A DNA stretch of 64,000 nucleotides. It comes from Bin87 sp034420475. GTDB lineage: Bacteria; Chloroflexota; Dehalococcoidia; Lucifugimonadales; UBA3495. A program made the translations under genes and the position numbers. Every line of letters begins with the position of its first letter. Positions within the stretch are counted from its first letter, which is position 1. The DNA lies in assembly GCA_034420475.1 (NCBI GenBank), contig DAOULH010000042.1, positions 62,001 to 126,000 of the forward strand, written 5' to 3'. The notes under the pieces are model-generated. The model worked only from the letters and a program-made list of their open reading frames with translations, was not told the DNA's origin and ran no database searches. Below are positions 32,941 to 41,763 of this stretch, one piece after another.

Positions 32941-34242
32941 GTGCGCGTTCTGGTAGTCGGTTCCGGTGGCCGGGAGCACGCCCTGGCGTGGCGGCTGGCG
33001 CGTTCACCGCGGGTAACTGAGATATTCGCGGCGCCGGGCAACTCCGGCACGGCTATGGTTGGAACCAACCTGCCCATCGCCGAAACTGACATTGACGGGT
33101 TGGTAACCGCCGCCGCCGACCTGTCGGTTGACCTGGTGGTCGTGGGCCCGGAAGTTCCTCTGTCCCTGGGGTTGACTGACCGTTTGGGCGCAGCCGGCAT
33201 CCCATGTTTCGGCCCGAGCCGCGCCGCCGCCCGGCTGGAATCGAGCAAGAGCTTCGCCCGGGACGTGCTGGATGCGGCGGGGGTGACGAGCCCGGAGTAC
33301 CGGGTGTTCCGCAGCGCGTCGGCGGCCCTGGCTTATGCCGAGCATCGTAACCGGCCGCTGGTGGTCAAGGCGGACGGGCTGGCAGCCGGCAAAGGGGTTG
33401 CCATGTGCGCCAACCTCGAAGAGGCCAAGACTGCCATCTTGACGTGCATGCAGGACCGGATGTTCGGCGAGGCTGGGGAAACGGTGGTGATCGAGGAATG
33501 GCTGCATGGCCCGGAAGTCAGCGTGTTTGGGCTCACCGACGGGGAGAACCTATCGTCCCTGGTTGCCGCCACGGATTACAAGCGCGTGGGGGAAGGCGAC
33601 ACCGGACCCAACACGGGCGGTATGGGCAGCTACGGACCGCCGGCGTTCTGGGACGAGACCCTGGCACAGCGGATCCGCTGCGAAATCATGCTGCCGGTGA
33701 TCAGGGAGATGGCGTCGCGCGGATCGCCCTACCGGGGCGCCCTCTATTGCGGGCTGATGCTGACCGACGACGGGCCGCGGGTGCTGGAGTTCAATTGCCG
33801 GTTCGGAGACCCGGAAACGCAGGCGCTCATGCCCCGGCTGGTCAGCGACCCCGTGGACGCGATGATGGCCTGCGCGACGGGCAGCCTGACCGATGCCGGC
33901 CCCGTGGAATGGTCGGACCGCCCAACAGTGGCGGTGGTTATGGTTTCCGGGGGATACCCGGGTTCCTACGAGACCGGGCTGGAAATCCACGGTCTGGACG
34001 ACGATGGCAGTGAAGACGAATACAGCCTGGTGTTCCACGCCGGGGTCCGTAGCGCCGAGGACGGCAGCGGTCAGCTGCTGACCTCCGGCGGGCGCGTGCT
34101 GGCTTGCGTCGGAATGGGCGACGACGTAAAGCAGGCTCGCGATCACGCCTACCGGCGGGCTGCGGAAATCAATTTCGACGGCGCCTACTACCGGCGGGAC
34201 ATCGCTGACCTCCGGTCCGGCCGGCCGGCTGCGGCGCGATAA
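32941..34242 (+). CDS. purD: Phosphoribosylamine-glycine ligase
   Basis: A 433-residue ATP-grasp enzyme, step 2 of de novo purine synthesis. Blocks: VLVVGSGGREHALAWRL at the N-terminus, VVGPEVPLSLGLTDRL, PLVVKADGLAAGKGV, TGPNTGGMGSYGPPAF and VLEFNCRFGDPETQALMPRL. It starts at GTG, 6 bases after guaA, and is probably translated from the same mRNA. Confidence 0.98.
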   Translation: MRVLVVGSGGREHALAWRLARSPRVTEIFAAPGNSGTAMVGTNLPIAETDIDGLVTAAADLSVDLVVVGPEVPLSLGLTDRLGAAGIPCFGPSRAAARLESSKSFARDVLDAAGVTSPEYRVFRSASAALAYAEHRNRPLVVKADGLAAGKGVAMCANLEEAKTAILTCMQDRMFGEAGETVVIEEWLHGPEVSVFGLTDGENLSSLVAATDYKRVGEGDTGPNTGGMGSYGPPAFWDETLAQRIRCEIMLPVIREMASRGSPYRGALYCGLMLTDDGPRVLEFNCRFGDPETQALMPRLVSDPVDAMMACATGSLTDAGPVEWSDRPTVAVVMVSGGYPGSYETGLEIHGLDDDGSEDEYSLVFHAGVRSAEDGSGQLLTSGGRVLACVGMGDDVKQARDHAYRRAAEINFDGAYYRRDIADLRSGRPAAAR

Positions 34243-34264
34243 TCGCGGCAACCCGTTACCTCCA

Positions 34265-34858
34265 ATGGCGAGCAACACGGCGTCAGCGCACGATTGGCCG
34301 GCCCTGGCGGAGACTTTTCGCCGGGCGGAGCAGCACGGCGAACTGGACGCCTTCCGCCGCCGTCGTTGGGGCAGCGACGGGCGCGCCGATTGGCTCGACC
34401 AGGGCTACCTGCCGACACTCACCGAGGCGGAGGCCCTCGCGCTGTATCGCGGCGCCGGCGGCAGACAGGCCAAGCGCTTTGGCAGCAACCCCATCGCTGA
34501 CGTGCGCGACACCGTGGATTTCCTGCTGTACGACACCATCAAGCTGGAAAACCGATTCGAGGAGTGCGCCGCTGAAACCGGCGGATTCGGTCTGGCCGGG
34601 GCGGGCAAGGAGTGGCCATCGTATTTGCTGACACTGCGGGAACCGGCGCTTTTCGCGCCGTGGAGTCCGCACACCGAGCGTGCGCTGCGTCGCCTGGACA
34701 TGCTGCCGCCGGGGCTCCGAACCGGACACCCTGGATTATGTTACATCGATTTGCTGGACACTCTGGCCGCACTTGCATATCGATTGCATCTACCTGACTT
34801 TCGCAGCGTCGATGAGTTCTGTTACCTTAACGGGCGGCAAAAGCGGGCCGCGGGTTGA
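34265..34858 (+). CDS. Hypothetical protein
   Basis: A 197-residue Arg/Leu-rich protein with no recognised family. Mostly helical. The middle reads VDFLLYDTIKLENRFEECAAE, then TGGFGLAGAGKEWPSYLLTLRE and LFAPWSPHTERALRRL. The order of a Gly-rich turn, LxxxxPxLFxxW and a later D..SVDEF..L vaguely parallels the HhH-like paralogues at 20.4 and 21.5 kb, but identity is too low to claim homology by eye. It lies between purD and a small acidic gene and may be co-transcribed; no ribosome site is clear at the ATG. Confidence 0.6.
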   Translation: MASNTASAHDWPALAETFRRAEQHGELDAFRRRRWGSDGRADWLDQGYLPTLTEAEALALYRGAGGRQAKRFGSNPIADVRDTVDFLLYDTIKLENRFEECAAETGGFGLAGAGKEWPSYLLTLREPALFAPWSPHTERALRRLDMLPPGLRTGHPGLCYIDLLDTLAALAYRLHLPDFRSVDEFCYLNGRQKRAAG

Positions 34859-34906
34859 CCTCAGCCGGCGCCGCCGCACGCGAACCCCACGACGGAGGAC
34901 TGATCA

Positions 34907-35338
34907 ATGCCCTGGCTGGATGACCTGAAACGACTGCGCGTCCGCGTGGACAACGAGGGTTACGGCAAGCAGATGGCGGACGTTGCCGAGCGGCGCACGC
35001 TCCTCGAGCGCTTCGCGGCGGAATTGGCCGTGGAGGGCATGATGGGCGAAATGAACGACGTCCTGCTGGACGGCGGCGCGCGCTTGTTGGTGGACCGGTC
35101 CTGGCAGTACGACTTCGATGACGACGAGGACGGAGCCGGCGACGACGAACTGGCCGACGAAATCGTTTACACGCTCTACTGGCACGACGGCGAGCCGGTG
35201 GAGATAGAGGTGCGAGTCGGCATCGACGACGAGGACGCCGGTTACGTGATCGTGGAGGACGAGGAAGTGGACGACGACACCGAGTCGATCCAGAAAGCCC
35301 TTCTCGACGCCTTCCGGGACATCGCGGACATGGACTGA
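34907..35338 (+). CDS. Hypothetical acidic protein
   Basis: A 143-residue, strongly acidic cytosolic protein. The N-terminal third is helical with Arg/Lys (LDDLKRLRVRVDNEGYG). From residue 65 there are alternating strands and Asp/Glu runs (DFDDDEDGAGDDELADE, VEDEEVDDDTE). A strand pair EIVYTLYWHDGEPVEIEVRV sits between them. The start is firm (GGAGG eight bases upstream). It lies 54 bases before purE in the purine run. No function is recognised. Confidence 0.7.
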   Translation: MPWLDDLKRLRVRVDNEGYGKQMADVAERRTLLERFAAELAVEGMMGEMNDVLLDGGARLLVDRSWQYDFDDDEDGAGDDELADEIVYTLYWHDGEPVEIEVRVGIDDEDAGYVIVEDEEVDDDTESIQKALLDAFRDIADMD

Positions 35339-35391
35339 CCGGGCGCCCCGGATCGCAATCCGACAACCAAACAACAACAAGGAGCAGTATC

Positions 35392-35850
35392 TTGCCACTG
35401 GTAGGAGTCATCATGGGCAGCGCCTCCGACGAGGAGGCGGTGCAACCGACCATCAACACCCTGGAGTCGCTGGGCGTGAACTACGAGGTCCGCGTCATGT
35501 CGGCCCACCGCACGCCCGAGCGGGTCCACGAATACGCATCGACGGCGCGGGAGCGCGGCATCGAAGTGATCATCGCGGCCGCCGGAGGTTCCGCGGCGCT
35601 GGGCGGCGCGCTGGCCGCGCAGACCACTTTGCCCGTAATCGGGATCCCGCTGACCTCCAGCGAGCTCAACGGTTGGGACGCGCTGCTGTCCACGGCCCAG
35701 ATGCCGCCCGGCATTCCGGTGGCGGCCATGGCCGTCGGCGGCTGGGGCGCGCGCAACGCCGCGTACTATGCCGCGCAGATCCTGGGCATCAAGCACGACG
35801 ACATCCGCGACGCCGTCGAGCGCTACCGGCAGTCTCTGCGTGAACGCTAG
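35392..35850 (+). CDS. purE: 5-(carboxyamino)imidazole ribonucleotide mutase
   Basis: A 152-residue class I PurE, moving the carboxyl from N5-CAIR to CAIR. The N-terminal GVIMGSASDEEAVQP and VMSAHRTPERVHEYA (active-site His) are diagnostic, as are IIAAAGGSAALGGALAA and GWDALLSTAQMPPGIPVA. Start is TTG with AAGGAG seven bases upstream. A PurK gene, normally needed to make N5-CAIR, is not in the window. Confidence 0.97.
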   Translation: MPLVGVIMGSASDEEAVQPTINTLESLGVNYEVRVMSAHRTPERVHEYASTARERGIEVIIAAAGGSAALGGALAAQTTLPVIGIPLTSSELNGWDALLSTAQMPPGIPVAAMAVGGWGARNAAYYAAQILGIKHDDIRDAVERYRQSLRER

Positions 35851-35872
35851 AACCGCCGCACCGGATCGCCGG

Positions 35873-36535
35873 ATGCCGGCGGTGCTCACGGATTTCGACG
35901 ATACCGCCGCAGCCCAGAACGTGGCGGAATTGTTGTTGCATGAGTTCGGCCATCCGACATGGACCGACGTGCGGGAACGGTTCCGGGCGGGAGAACTGTC
36001 GCTGAAGGAATACCAGGAAGAGACGTTCCTGCAGATGCAGGCGGACAAGGACGCCATGCAGTCCTACGTGCGCGCCCACGCCAGTTTCCGCCCCCACTTC
36101 ACCGAACTGTCGGCGTTCTGCCGGACCCACTCGATCCCCATGTGCATCGTCAGCCAGGGCCTGGACTTTTACATCCAGGCGCTGCTGGACGGGTGCGGAC
36201 AGTCGGAAATGCCGGTGTACGCCGTCGCCACGGAATTCGACGGGCAGGGCAGGGTGTGCGATTATCGGTACGATTTCGCGTATCCCGACGCCCCGCACCT
36301 GGGCAACAGCAAGGCTCTGATCGTGCGCCGGTTCCAGGAACGGGGCCATCACGTGTTTTTCATGGGCGACGGACGCTCGGATTTCGAGGCCGGCGAGGTG
36401 GCGGACACGGTGTTCGCCCATCGCCAGATGGCGGCCATGTGCGACGCGGCCGGCATCGAGTTCACCTCATTCACCGATTTCGGGCCGGTGCTGGAATCCC
36501 TCCGGCAGTACATGGCCGCGCTGAAAGGCGGCTAA
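35873..36535 (+). CDS. HAD-superfamily phosphatase, MtnX/PSP-like
   Basis: A 220-residue HAD phosphatase of the phosphoserine phosphatase/MtnX subgroup. Motif I is LTDFDDTAAAQNVAELLL (DxDxT) at the N-terminus. Motif II is CIVSQGLDFYIQALLDG. The Lys is in NSKALIVRRFQ. Motif IV is VFFMGDGRSDFEAGEVADTVFA (GDGxSD). The substrate is unknown; MtnX acts in methionine salvage but no other salvage gene is near. The ATG just before motif I is chosen; a GTG at 35840 overlapping the purE end is the alternative. It links purE and purB. Confidence 0.83.
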   Translation: MPAVLTDFDDTAAAQNVAELLLHEFGHPTWTDVRERFRAGELSLKEYQEETFLQMQADKDAMQSYVRAHASFRPHFTELSAFCRTHSIPMCIVSQGLDFYIQALLDGCGQSEMPVYAVATEFDGQGRVCDYRYDFAYPDAPHLGNSKALIVRRFQERGHHVFFMGDGRSDFEAGEVADTVFAHRQMAAMCDAAGIEFTSFTDFGPVLESLRQYMAALKGG

Positions 36536-36603
36536 TTCCGGCTCACTGCCCGACGTTGTGCTGCGGGCGCGGCGTCAGGCACGGCCGGCGCGGAAAATCG
36601 CTG

Positions 36604-36612
36604 TGATAAAAT
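36604..36612 (+). promoter_or_regulatory. Extended -10 candidate before purB
   Basis: TGA followed by TAAAAT (36607-36612) in a 113-base gap, 37 bases before the purB GTG. No -35 match is seen. Confidence 0.4.
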
Positions 36613-36648
36613 ATCTTGGCGTTATGGAGATCCCGCGGAGGCGACTCA

Positions 36649-37962
36649 GTGATTGACCGTTATTCCAGGCCGGCAATGAAACAGGTCTGGTCTGATGAAA
36701 ACAAATACCGCATGTGGCTGGACGTCGAGCTGGCCGTATGCGAGGCGTGGACCGAGGCCGGCGTCATCCCGCTGGAAGACATGGAATCGCTGCGTGGAGC
36801 GGCGTACAACCACCAGCGGATGATGGAGATTTTCGAGACGACCCGGCACGATGTCACGGCGTTTCTGCGCTCCATCACGGAAACCCTGGGCCCGGAAGGG
36901 CGTTGGCTCCATTTGGGCATGACCTCTTCCGATATGCTGGACACCGGCCAGGCTCTGCAATTGGTGGCCGCCGCCGATCTGCTGCTGAGGGAAATCGACG
37001 CCGCCATCGAAGCCGTCGGTCAGCAGGCAGTCCTTCACAAAGACACGCTGATGATGGGCCGAACCCACGGCGTCCACGCGGAGCCGATGACCTTCGGGCT
37101 CAAGCTGGCCCTGTGGTGGGACGAACTGCGGCGCCAACGGGAGCGCATGGCGGCGGCGCGGGAATCGATCCGCGTCGGCAAGATCTCCGGGGCGGTGGGA
37201 ACTCACGCCACGATCCCGCCCCATATCGAGGAGCGGGTGTGCCACCATCTGGGCCTGGACGTGGCTCCGGTGTCAAACCAGGTCGTGCAGCGCGACCGCC
37301 ATGCCCACTTCATCACCACGGCCGCCCTGGTGGCCGCGTCCCTGGAGAAGTTCGCCACCGAGATCCGGGGGATGCAGCGCACGGAGGTCCACGAAGTGGA
37401 AGAGCCCTTCGGCGCCGGTCAGACGGGATCATCCTCCATGCCTCACAAGCGCAACCCGGAACTGACGGAGCGCATCTGCGGGCTGGCGCGAACCATCCGC
37501 GGCAACGCCGTGCCGGCCCTGGAAAACGTCGCGCTGTGGGGTGAACGGGACATCAGCCATTCGTCTTCCGAGCGGATCATCCTGCCCGATACCTGCCTGA
37601 TGCTGGACTACATCCTGAGCATCTTCACCCACGTGGTGAGCGGCTGGCGCGTGGACGCCGACCGGATGTGGCAGAACCTGGAAAGCAGCCGGGGGCTGAT
37701 CTTCAGCCAAAGGGTGCTGCTGGCGCTGGTCGAAGACAAGGGGCTGTCCCGCGAAGCCGCGTATGACATCGTGCAGCGCAACGCCATGCGGGCCTGGGAC
37801 GACGCCCAGGACTTCCGGCAGTTGCTGAAGTCGGACGCCGAGGCCGCCCAACACCTGAGCGCAACGGAGATGGACGAACTCTTCAACTACGGCTACTACA
37901 CGCGATACATCGACGACAACTTCAAGCGCATCGGGCTGCTGCCCGTACCCGCGCTGGCCTGA
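36649..37962 (+). CDS. purB: Adenylosuccinate lyase
   Basis: A 437-residue fumarase-superfamily lyase acting twice, on SAICAR and adenylosuccinate. Blocks: RYSRPAMKQVWSDENKY, HLGMTSSDMLDTGQALQL, GRTHGVHAEPMTFG and the signature TGSSSMPHKRNPELTERICG near 265-285. It starts at GTG with GGAGG seven bases upstream, so the in-frame ATG at 36616 is rejected. The purC gene follows in 35 bases. Confidence 0.97.
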   Translation: MIDRYSRPAMKQVWSDENKYRMWLDVELAVCEAWTEAGVIPLEDMESLRGAAYNHQRMMEIFETTRHDVTAFLRSITETLGPEGRWLHLGMTSSDMLDTGQALQLVAAADLLLREIDAAIEAVGQQAVLHKDTLMMGRTHGVHAEPMTFGLKLALWWDELRRQRERMAAARESIRVGKISGAVGTHATIPPHIEERVCHHLGLDVAPVSNQVVQRDRHAHFITTAALVAASLEKFATEIRGMQRTEVHEVEEPFGAGQTGSSSMPHKRNPELTERICGLARTIRGNAVPALENVALWGERDISHSSSERIILPDTCLMLDYILSIFTHVVSGWRVDADRMWQNLESSRGLIFSQRVLLALVEDKGLSREAAYDIVQRNAMRAWDDAQDFRQLLKSDAEAAQHLSATEMDELFNYGYYTRYIDDNFKRIGLLPVPALA

Positions 37963-37997
37963 CACACACTTTCCGACCGACTCAACCCGGTCGCTGA

Positions 37998-38909
37998 ATG
38001 GCTGCCATGATTATTGAAACCCGAATGCCCGACCGCATGCATCGCGGCAAAGTCCGCGACACCTACCAGCTCACCGACGACCTGCTGCTGATGGTCGCTA
38101 CCGACCGTATTTCGGCCTTCGACGTGGTGCTGCCCAACGGTATCCCCGACAAGGGGGCGGCGCTGAACCGCATGTCCGCCTTCTGGTTCGGATTGACCGA
38201 TCACATCGTGCCCAACCACCTGGTGGCCCTGGCCGACGGGCCGGATGGGGCCGCCTACGCCGGAAATCCGATTATCGCCCACCCCGCGTATTCTGAGGAC
38301 AACGTGGGCCGGCAGGCGATGATCGTGAAGAAGGCGGAGCGCATCGACATTGAGTGCATTGTGCGCGGGTACATCACCGGCTCGGCCTGGGGAGAGTACC
38401 GCCGGCAAGGCACGGTGTCCGGTAAGCCCATGCCCACCGGTCTGGTCGAAGGCGATATGTTCCCGGAGCCCCTCTTCACGCCGACGACCAAGGCGGAAGA
38501 AGGCCATGACGAGAACATGACCGACGAGCAGGTGGTCGAAATGGTCGGTTCCGATACGGCGCAGCGATTGGCCGACATCAGCAAGGCGGTGTACCTGCAC
38601 GCCCACGACTACGCGAAAGATCGGGGCATCGTGCTGGCGGACACCAAGATGGAATTCGGCTTCCTGGACGGGGGGCTGATTCTGATCGACGAGCTGCTGA
38701 CGCCCGACTCGAGCCGTTTCTGGGACGCCGAGGGATACGCGCCCGGCAAGTCGCAGCCCAGCTACGACAAGCAGTTCGTGCGCGACTGGCTGACGGCCCA
38801 GGGCTGGGACCAGGAACCGCCGGCGCCGGAATTGCCCGATGACATCGTGCAGCGGACCGCCGAGCTTTATCGCCAGGCCTACCAACGGCTCACCGGCGAT
38901 ACGCTGTAA
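37998..38909 (+). CDS. purC: Phosphoribosylaminoimidazole-succinocarboxamide synthase
   Basis: A 303-residue SAICAR synthase joining aspartate to CAIR. It is the longer form seen in yeast and many bacteria. Features: HRGKVRDTYQLTDDLLLMVA, DRISAFDVVLPNGIPDKG, IECIVRGYITGSAWGEY, DTKMEFGFLDGGLILIDE and LTPDSSRFWDAEGY. It follows purB on the plus strand. Confidence 0.97.
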   Translation: MAAMIIETRMPDRMHRGKVRDTYQLTDDLLLMVATDRISAFDVVLPNGIPDKGAALNRMSAFWFGLTDHIVPNHLVALADGPDGAAYAGNPIIAHPAYSEDNVGRQAMIVKKAERIDIECIVRGYITGSAWGEYRRQGTVSGKPMPTGLVEGDMFPEPLFTPTTKAEEGHDENMTDEQVVEMVGSDTAQRLADISKAVYLHAHDYAKDRGIVLADTKMEFGFLDGGLILIDELLTPDSSRFWDAEGYAPGKSQPSYDKQFVRDWLTAQGWDQEPPAPELPDDIVQRTAELYRQAYQRLTGDTL

Positions 38910-38946
38910 GCGTCTTTAGCCGGCGGCTGCACCGCAAGGAACCGGA

Positions 38947-39702
38947 TTGCCTCCCTCCCGACATCGCCGACGGAGCGCCGCACGGCGTTCCCAGCGACGA
39001 ACTCCGCCCATTGCCACGGGCGGCGGATTTCGCAGCCGGTGGCTGCTGTTCGCCTTCGCCGCGATTGCCGGACTGTTCATCATCGCGCTGTTGGTGCCCG
39101 TGGTCCTGCCGGTCAATTTCGGCGGCGCCGGCCAGGGCGAGGCCAGCGAGTACGTGGAAGGGATCGGCATTGAAGCCGAGCTGGCGCCCAGCGCAGCCCA
39201 CTTCCCGGACAATCTGACCATCGCCGAAGTTGTGCCGGAGGGCTACCTGACGACGCCACCCACGTCCGGCCGGCACTGGAACGGTTGGGTGCAATGCGGT
39301 TTTTACACGCGCCCCGTGCCTGACGAACGCATCGTGCACAACATGGAGCACGGGAACATTGTCGTCAGCTACAACCTGGCCGACCAGGCGCAGATTGACG
39401 AACTGGCAGACGCCTTCAACGATATTGGCCTCACCAACGCCTGGGGGGTCGCCCGACCCTATGATCCGGGCACCGTGGATGCTGACGGCAATGAACTCTT
39501 CCCCGAGGGGACCATCGCGCTCACTACCTGGGGTGTTATCGACAAGTGGAACGTGAGGCAGGTGGATGACACCGATAATTACCGGGTGGTCGGCATCGAC
39601 AAGGGCCGCATCGAGCGGTTCTTCGAGGCCTACTCCGGCAAGTTGGGGCCGGAGTTCCCCAACGGAGCGCCTTGCACCACCGGCGGCGTGATGAACCCTT
39701 AG
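38947..39702 (+). CDS. DUF3105 domain protein, membrane-anchored
   Basis: A 251-residue protein. An Arg-rich N-terminus (SRHRRRSAARRSQRRTPP) precedes one membrane helix near residues 31-55 (WLLFAFAAIAGLFIIALLVP), so it is anchored with the C-terminal domain outside. The DUF3105 domain has PPTSGRHWNGWVQCGFY, DERIVHNMEHGNIVVSYN and a final GAPCTTGG, with conserved His residues and a Cys pair. Function is not established. It starts at TTG with AAGGA upstream. The next gene is a second copy. Confidence 0.85.
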   Translation: MPPSRHRRRSAARRSQRRTPPIATGGGFRSRWLLFAFAAIAGLFIIALLVPVVLPVNFGGAGQGEASEYVEGIGIEAELAPSAAHFPDNLTIAEVVPEGYLTTPPTSGRHWNGWVQCGFYTRPVPDERIVHNMEHGNIVVSYNLADQAQIDELADAFNDIGLTNAWGVARPYDPGTVDADGNELFPEGTIALTTWGVIDKWNVRQVDDTDNYRVVGIDKGRIERFFEAYSGKLGPEFPNGAPCTTGGVMNP

Positions 39703-39712
39703 GTGATCCGCG

Positions 39713-40495
39713 GTGATGATCGCGCGGAGCGCGCTGGGAACCGCCTGTATCCTGGGACTGTTGTTGACGCTGCTGGGTTGCCAGTCGATGGAACCGGCGC
39801 CCGCGCCGCAAGCGGCGCCTCTGGCAACCGCTACCGTCACGCCTCTGCCCACTCCGACGCCCTTGCCCACACCCACCATCACCATCGCGCCGGCCGGGGG
39901 CGCGCTCGCGCCCACGCTGAGGCCCACGGAACCTCCGGCAACGCCGGCGCCGACAGCCACATCCACCCCAACGCCGACGGAGATCGCCGCCGTCAGGATT
40001 CAACCCACTGCCGGCCCCATCCAGGTCGAGGCCATGCCCAGCCGCGACCATTTTCCGCCGCAGCTGAAAATAACCGACGTGATCCCCAGCGGCTACAGCA
40101 CGGTGCCGCCCACCTCCGGCCGTCACTGGGGAGCGTGGAGCGACTGCGGATTTTACAACCATCCGCTGCCGGACGAATTGCTGGTCCATAACCTGGAACA
40201 CGGCAATATCATCGTCAGCTACAACCTGGTCAGCGACGCCGAGGTTGCCGCGTTGCGAGCGGCGGTGGAAGCGATTCCGCTGGCCAAAGAATACGCCATC
40301 GTCCGTCGCTACCTGGCGATACCGGAAGGGATGGTGGCGTTGACGACCTGGGGCGTCCTGGACCGGATGGAAGGCGTGGACCCGGCGCGCATCGCCAGGT
40401 TCTTTGAGGACTACCCGGGGAACACCGGCCCGGAGTTCGCCAACGGGCTGCCGTGTACCACCGGTATCGACATGACGCAGTCGTCCGGCGGGTAA
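39713..40495 (+). CDS. DUF3105 domain lipoprotein with Pro/Thr-rich linker
   Basis: A 260-residue probable lipoprotein. The signal peptide ends in a lipobox LTLLGC near residue 23. Residues 30-95 form a low-complexity Pro/Thr/Ala linker (TPLPTPTPLPTPTITI and similar). The DUF3105 domain follows with PPTSGRHWGAWSDCGFYNHP and DELLVHNLEHGNIIVSYN, ending GLPCTTG. It is a tandem duplicate of the preceding gene with a different anchoring method. The start is GTG or the ATG three bases on. Extracytoplasmic; role unknown. Confidence 0.85.
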   Translation: MMIARSALGTACILGLLLTLLGCQSMEPAPAPQAAPLATATVTPLPTPTPLPTPTITIAPAGGALAPTLRPTEPPATPAPTATSTPTPTEIAAVRIQPTAGPIQVEAMPSRDHFPPQLKITDVIPSGYSTVPPTSGRHWGAWSDCGFYNHPLPDELLVHNLEHGNIIVSYNLVSDAEVAALRAAVEAIPLAKEYAIVRRYLAIPEGMVALTTWGVLDRMEGVDPARIARFFEDYPGNTGPEFANGLPCTTGIDMTQSSGG

Positions 40496-40529
40496 CCGCC
40501 GCCGCGATCAGAGAGGCAGCGCAACCAGC

Positions 40530-40781
40530 ATGTTTTTGGCACGGGTTTACGTGACCCTGAAACCCGCGGTGAACGACCCCCAGGGACTCACCGTGATGGG
40601 CGGTCTGCACAGCCTGGGCTATGCAGCCGTGGAGGATGTCCGTATCGGGAAGTACCTGGAAATCCGGGTTGACACGGAGGACCACGCTCAGGCCGAGGGC
40701 GACGTGGCGGGGATGTGCGACCGCTTGCTGGCCAACCCCATCATCGAGAATTACCGCTTCACACTGGAACGGGTCGAATAA
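40530..40781 (+). CDS. purS: FGAM synthase subunit PurS
   Basis: An 83-residue small subunit that bridges PurL and PurQ and channels ammonia. ARVYVTLKPAVNDPQGLTVM, LHSLGYAAVEDVRIGKY and a C-terminal LLANPIIENYRFTLE match the family over its usual length. purQ and purL, normally adjacent, are not here; the gene is closed by a terminator 6 bases after its stop. Confidence 0.95.
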   Translation: MFLARVYVTLKPAVNDPQGLTVMGGLHSLGYAAVEDVRIGKYLEIRVDTEDHAQAEGDVAGMCDRLLANPIIENYRFTLERVE

Positions 40782-40786
40782 GCGTC

Positions 40787-40808
40787 GGGGCGGACCGTGG
40801 TCCGCCCC
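40787..40808 (+). terminator. Terminator of the purine run
   Basis: Nine-bp stem GGGGCGGAC / GTCCGCCCC with a 4-base loop, followed by TATTGTATT. It closes the plus-strand purine genes and faces the convergent thioredoxin-like gene. Confidence 0.85.
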
Positions 40809-40843
40809 TATTGTATTCAAGACGCTGAGAACGGCGTGCAGCG

Positions 40844-41428
40844 TCAGTGCAGATGGTGCTGCAGGAGTCCCACCAACTCGTCCACGGTGGCCTTCTGCCA
40901 GTCGCCAGCTCGCGCCGCCGTTCGGGCGCGCCGCTGCCGGCCGAAGTCCTGGTCGGAGATATCCGGCTGCTCGGAGCGGATGGCGGATTCAATCTCGCCC
41001 TGCTCCCGGTTGGCGACCTCAGAGCGCTCAATCCAGTGGCAGATGTACTCGTGGCCCTGGTCGTAGAAGACGGCGACGGGGATCGACATGTACAGGCCCT
41101 CTTTGAGGAACTCGTTCATGATGTCGTGGTTTTCGTCGCGGGGGAAGATGCGCAGCTCGAGGCCGGCCGCCTCGGCGACACGGGCCAGCACCGGCAATTC
41201 ACGCACCACGTCTCCGCACCAGTCTTCGCCGATCACCATCATGCGAGCCGGGCCGTTTTCGTGTGACGACAACTCCTGCAACCTGGCGGTCTGCTCAGAG
41301 TCCAACGCCACATTGGAGTAGTATTCTTCGATCCTGGCCTTGTTGACCTTGACCGTTTCCATGTACTGATCGTAAGTCATGCCCTGGGAGTAACGCTCCG
41401 GGGTCACGACGCTGGCTTCCTGCACCAT
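40844..41428 (-). CDS. Thioredoxin-fold protein with single active-site cysteine
   Basis: A 194-residue protein of the thioredoxin-like (Thioredoxin_9) group. The active-site segment is VIGEDWCGDVVRELP (Trp70-Cys71), where classical thioredoxins have WCxxC; the second Cys is replaced by Val. A cis-Pro motif is in YMSIPVAVFY. The C-terminal 60 residues are helical. A redox or binding role is likely rather than dithiol exchange. It shares strand and spacing with the glutaredoxin-like gene. Ribosome site AGAGGTGCAATC. Confidence 0.85.
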   Translation of the reverse strand: MVQEASVVTPERYSQGMTYDQYMETVKVNKARIEEYYSNVALDSEQTARLQELSSHENGPARMMVIGEDWCGDVVRELPVLARVAEAAGLELRIFPRDENHDIMNEFLKEGLYMSIPVAVFYDQGHEYICHWIERSEVANREQGEIESAIRSEQPDISDQDFGRQRRARTAARAGDWQKATVDELVGLLQHHLH

Positions 41429-41515
41429 GATTGCACCTCTTGATTTCGACGATTCGGTTCCGGCGATTGCCGAGGGGAAGTTTGGGAACGGGCCACCGGC
41501 CGGTCAGCCGATCTC

Positions 41516-41731
41516 TCAACCGCGCTGGCCGCGAAAGCCGGTCTCCACCTTGCCGTCGGGCCACACGATGATGGGAACGGCATCCCCATAGTCCAGAGCC
41601 TCGTCCAACGTGTCCTGGCTCTGGTCGACGCGGCGCTCCTCGTATTCAACGCCCTCCCGTCGCCAGGCGGCGCGCAGCGAATCGCATGCGGGGCACACCG
41701 TGAGGGTATACACGATGGGAATATCTGCCAT
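41516..41731 (-). CDS. Glutaredoxin family protein
   Basis: A 71-residue glutaredoxin-like protein. The CPAC motif is in IVYTLTVCPACDSLRAAW (Cys13, Cys16). The cis-Pro is in GDAVPIIVWPDGKVETGF. Gly-rich end and size fit NrdH/glutaredoxin-type proteins. It has a good ribosome site (GGGAGGCAATC). Together with the thioredoxin-fold gene 87 bases downstream it may serve thiol redox balance. The MITE lies just upstream. Confidence 0.85.
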   Translation of the reverse strand: MADIPIVYTLTVCPACDSLRAAWRREGVEYEERRVDQSQDTLDEALDYGDAVPIIVWPDGKVETGFRGQRG

Positions 41732-41763
41732 GATTGCCTCCCGTGTGGCGAGCCGACTATGGC

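Noticed and set aside
39835..39990. CCCAC-rich short repeats
   Set aside because: They encode the Pro/Thr-rich linker of the DUF3105 lipoprotein.
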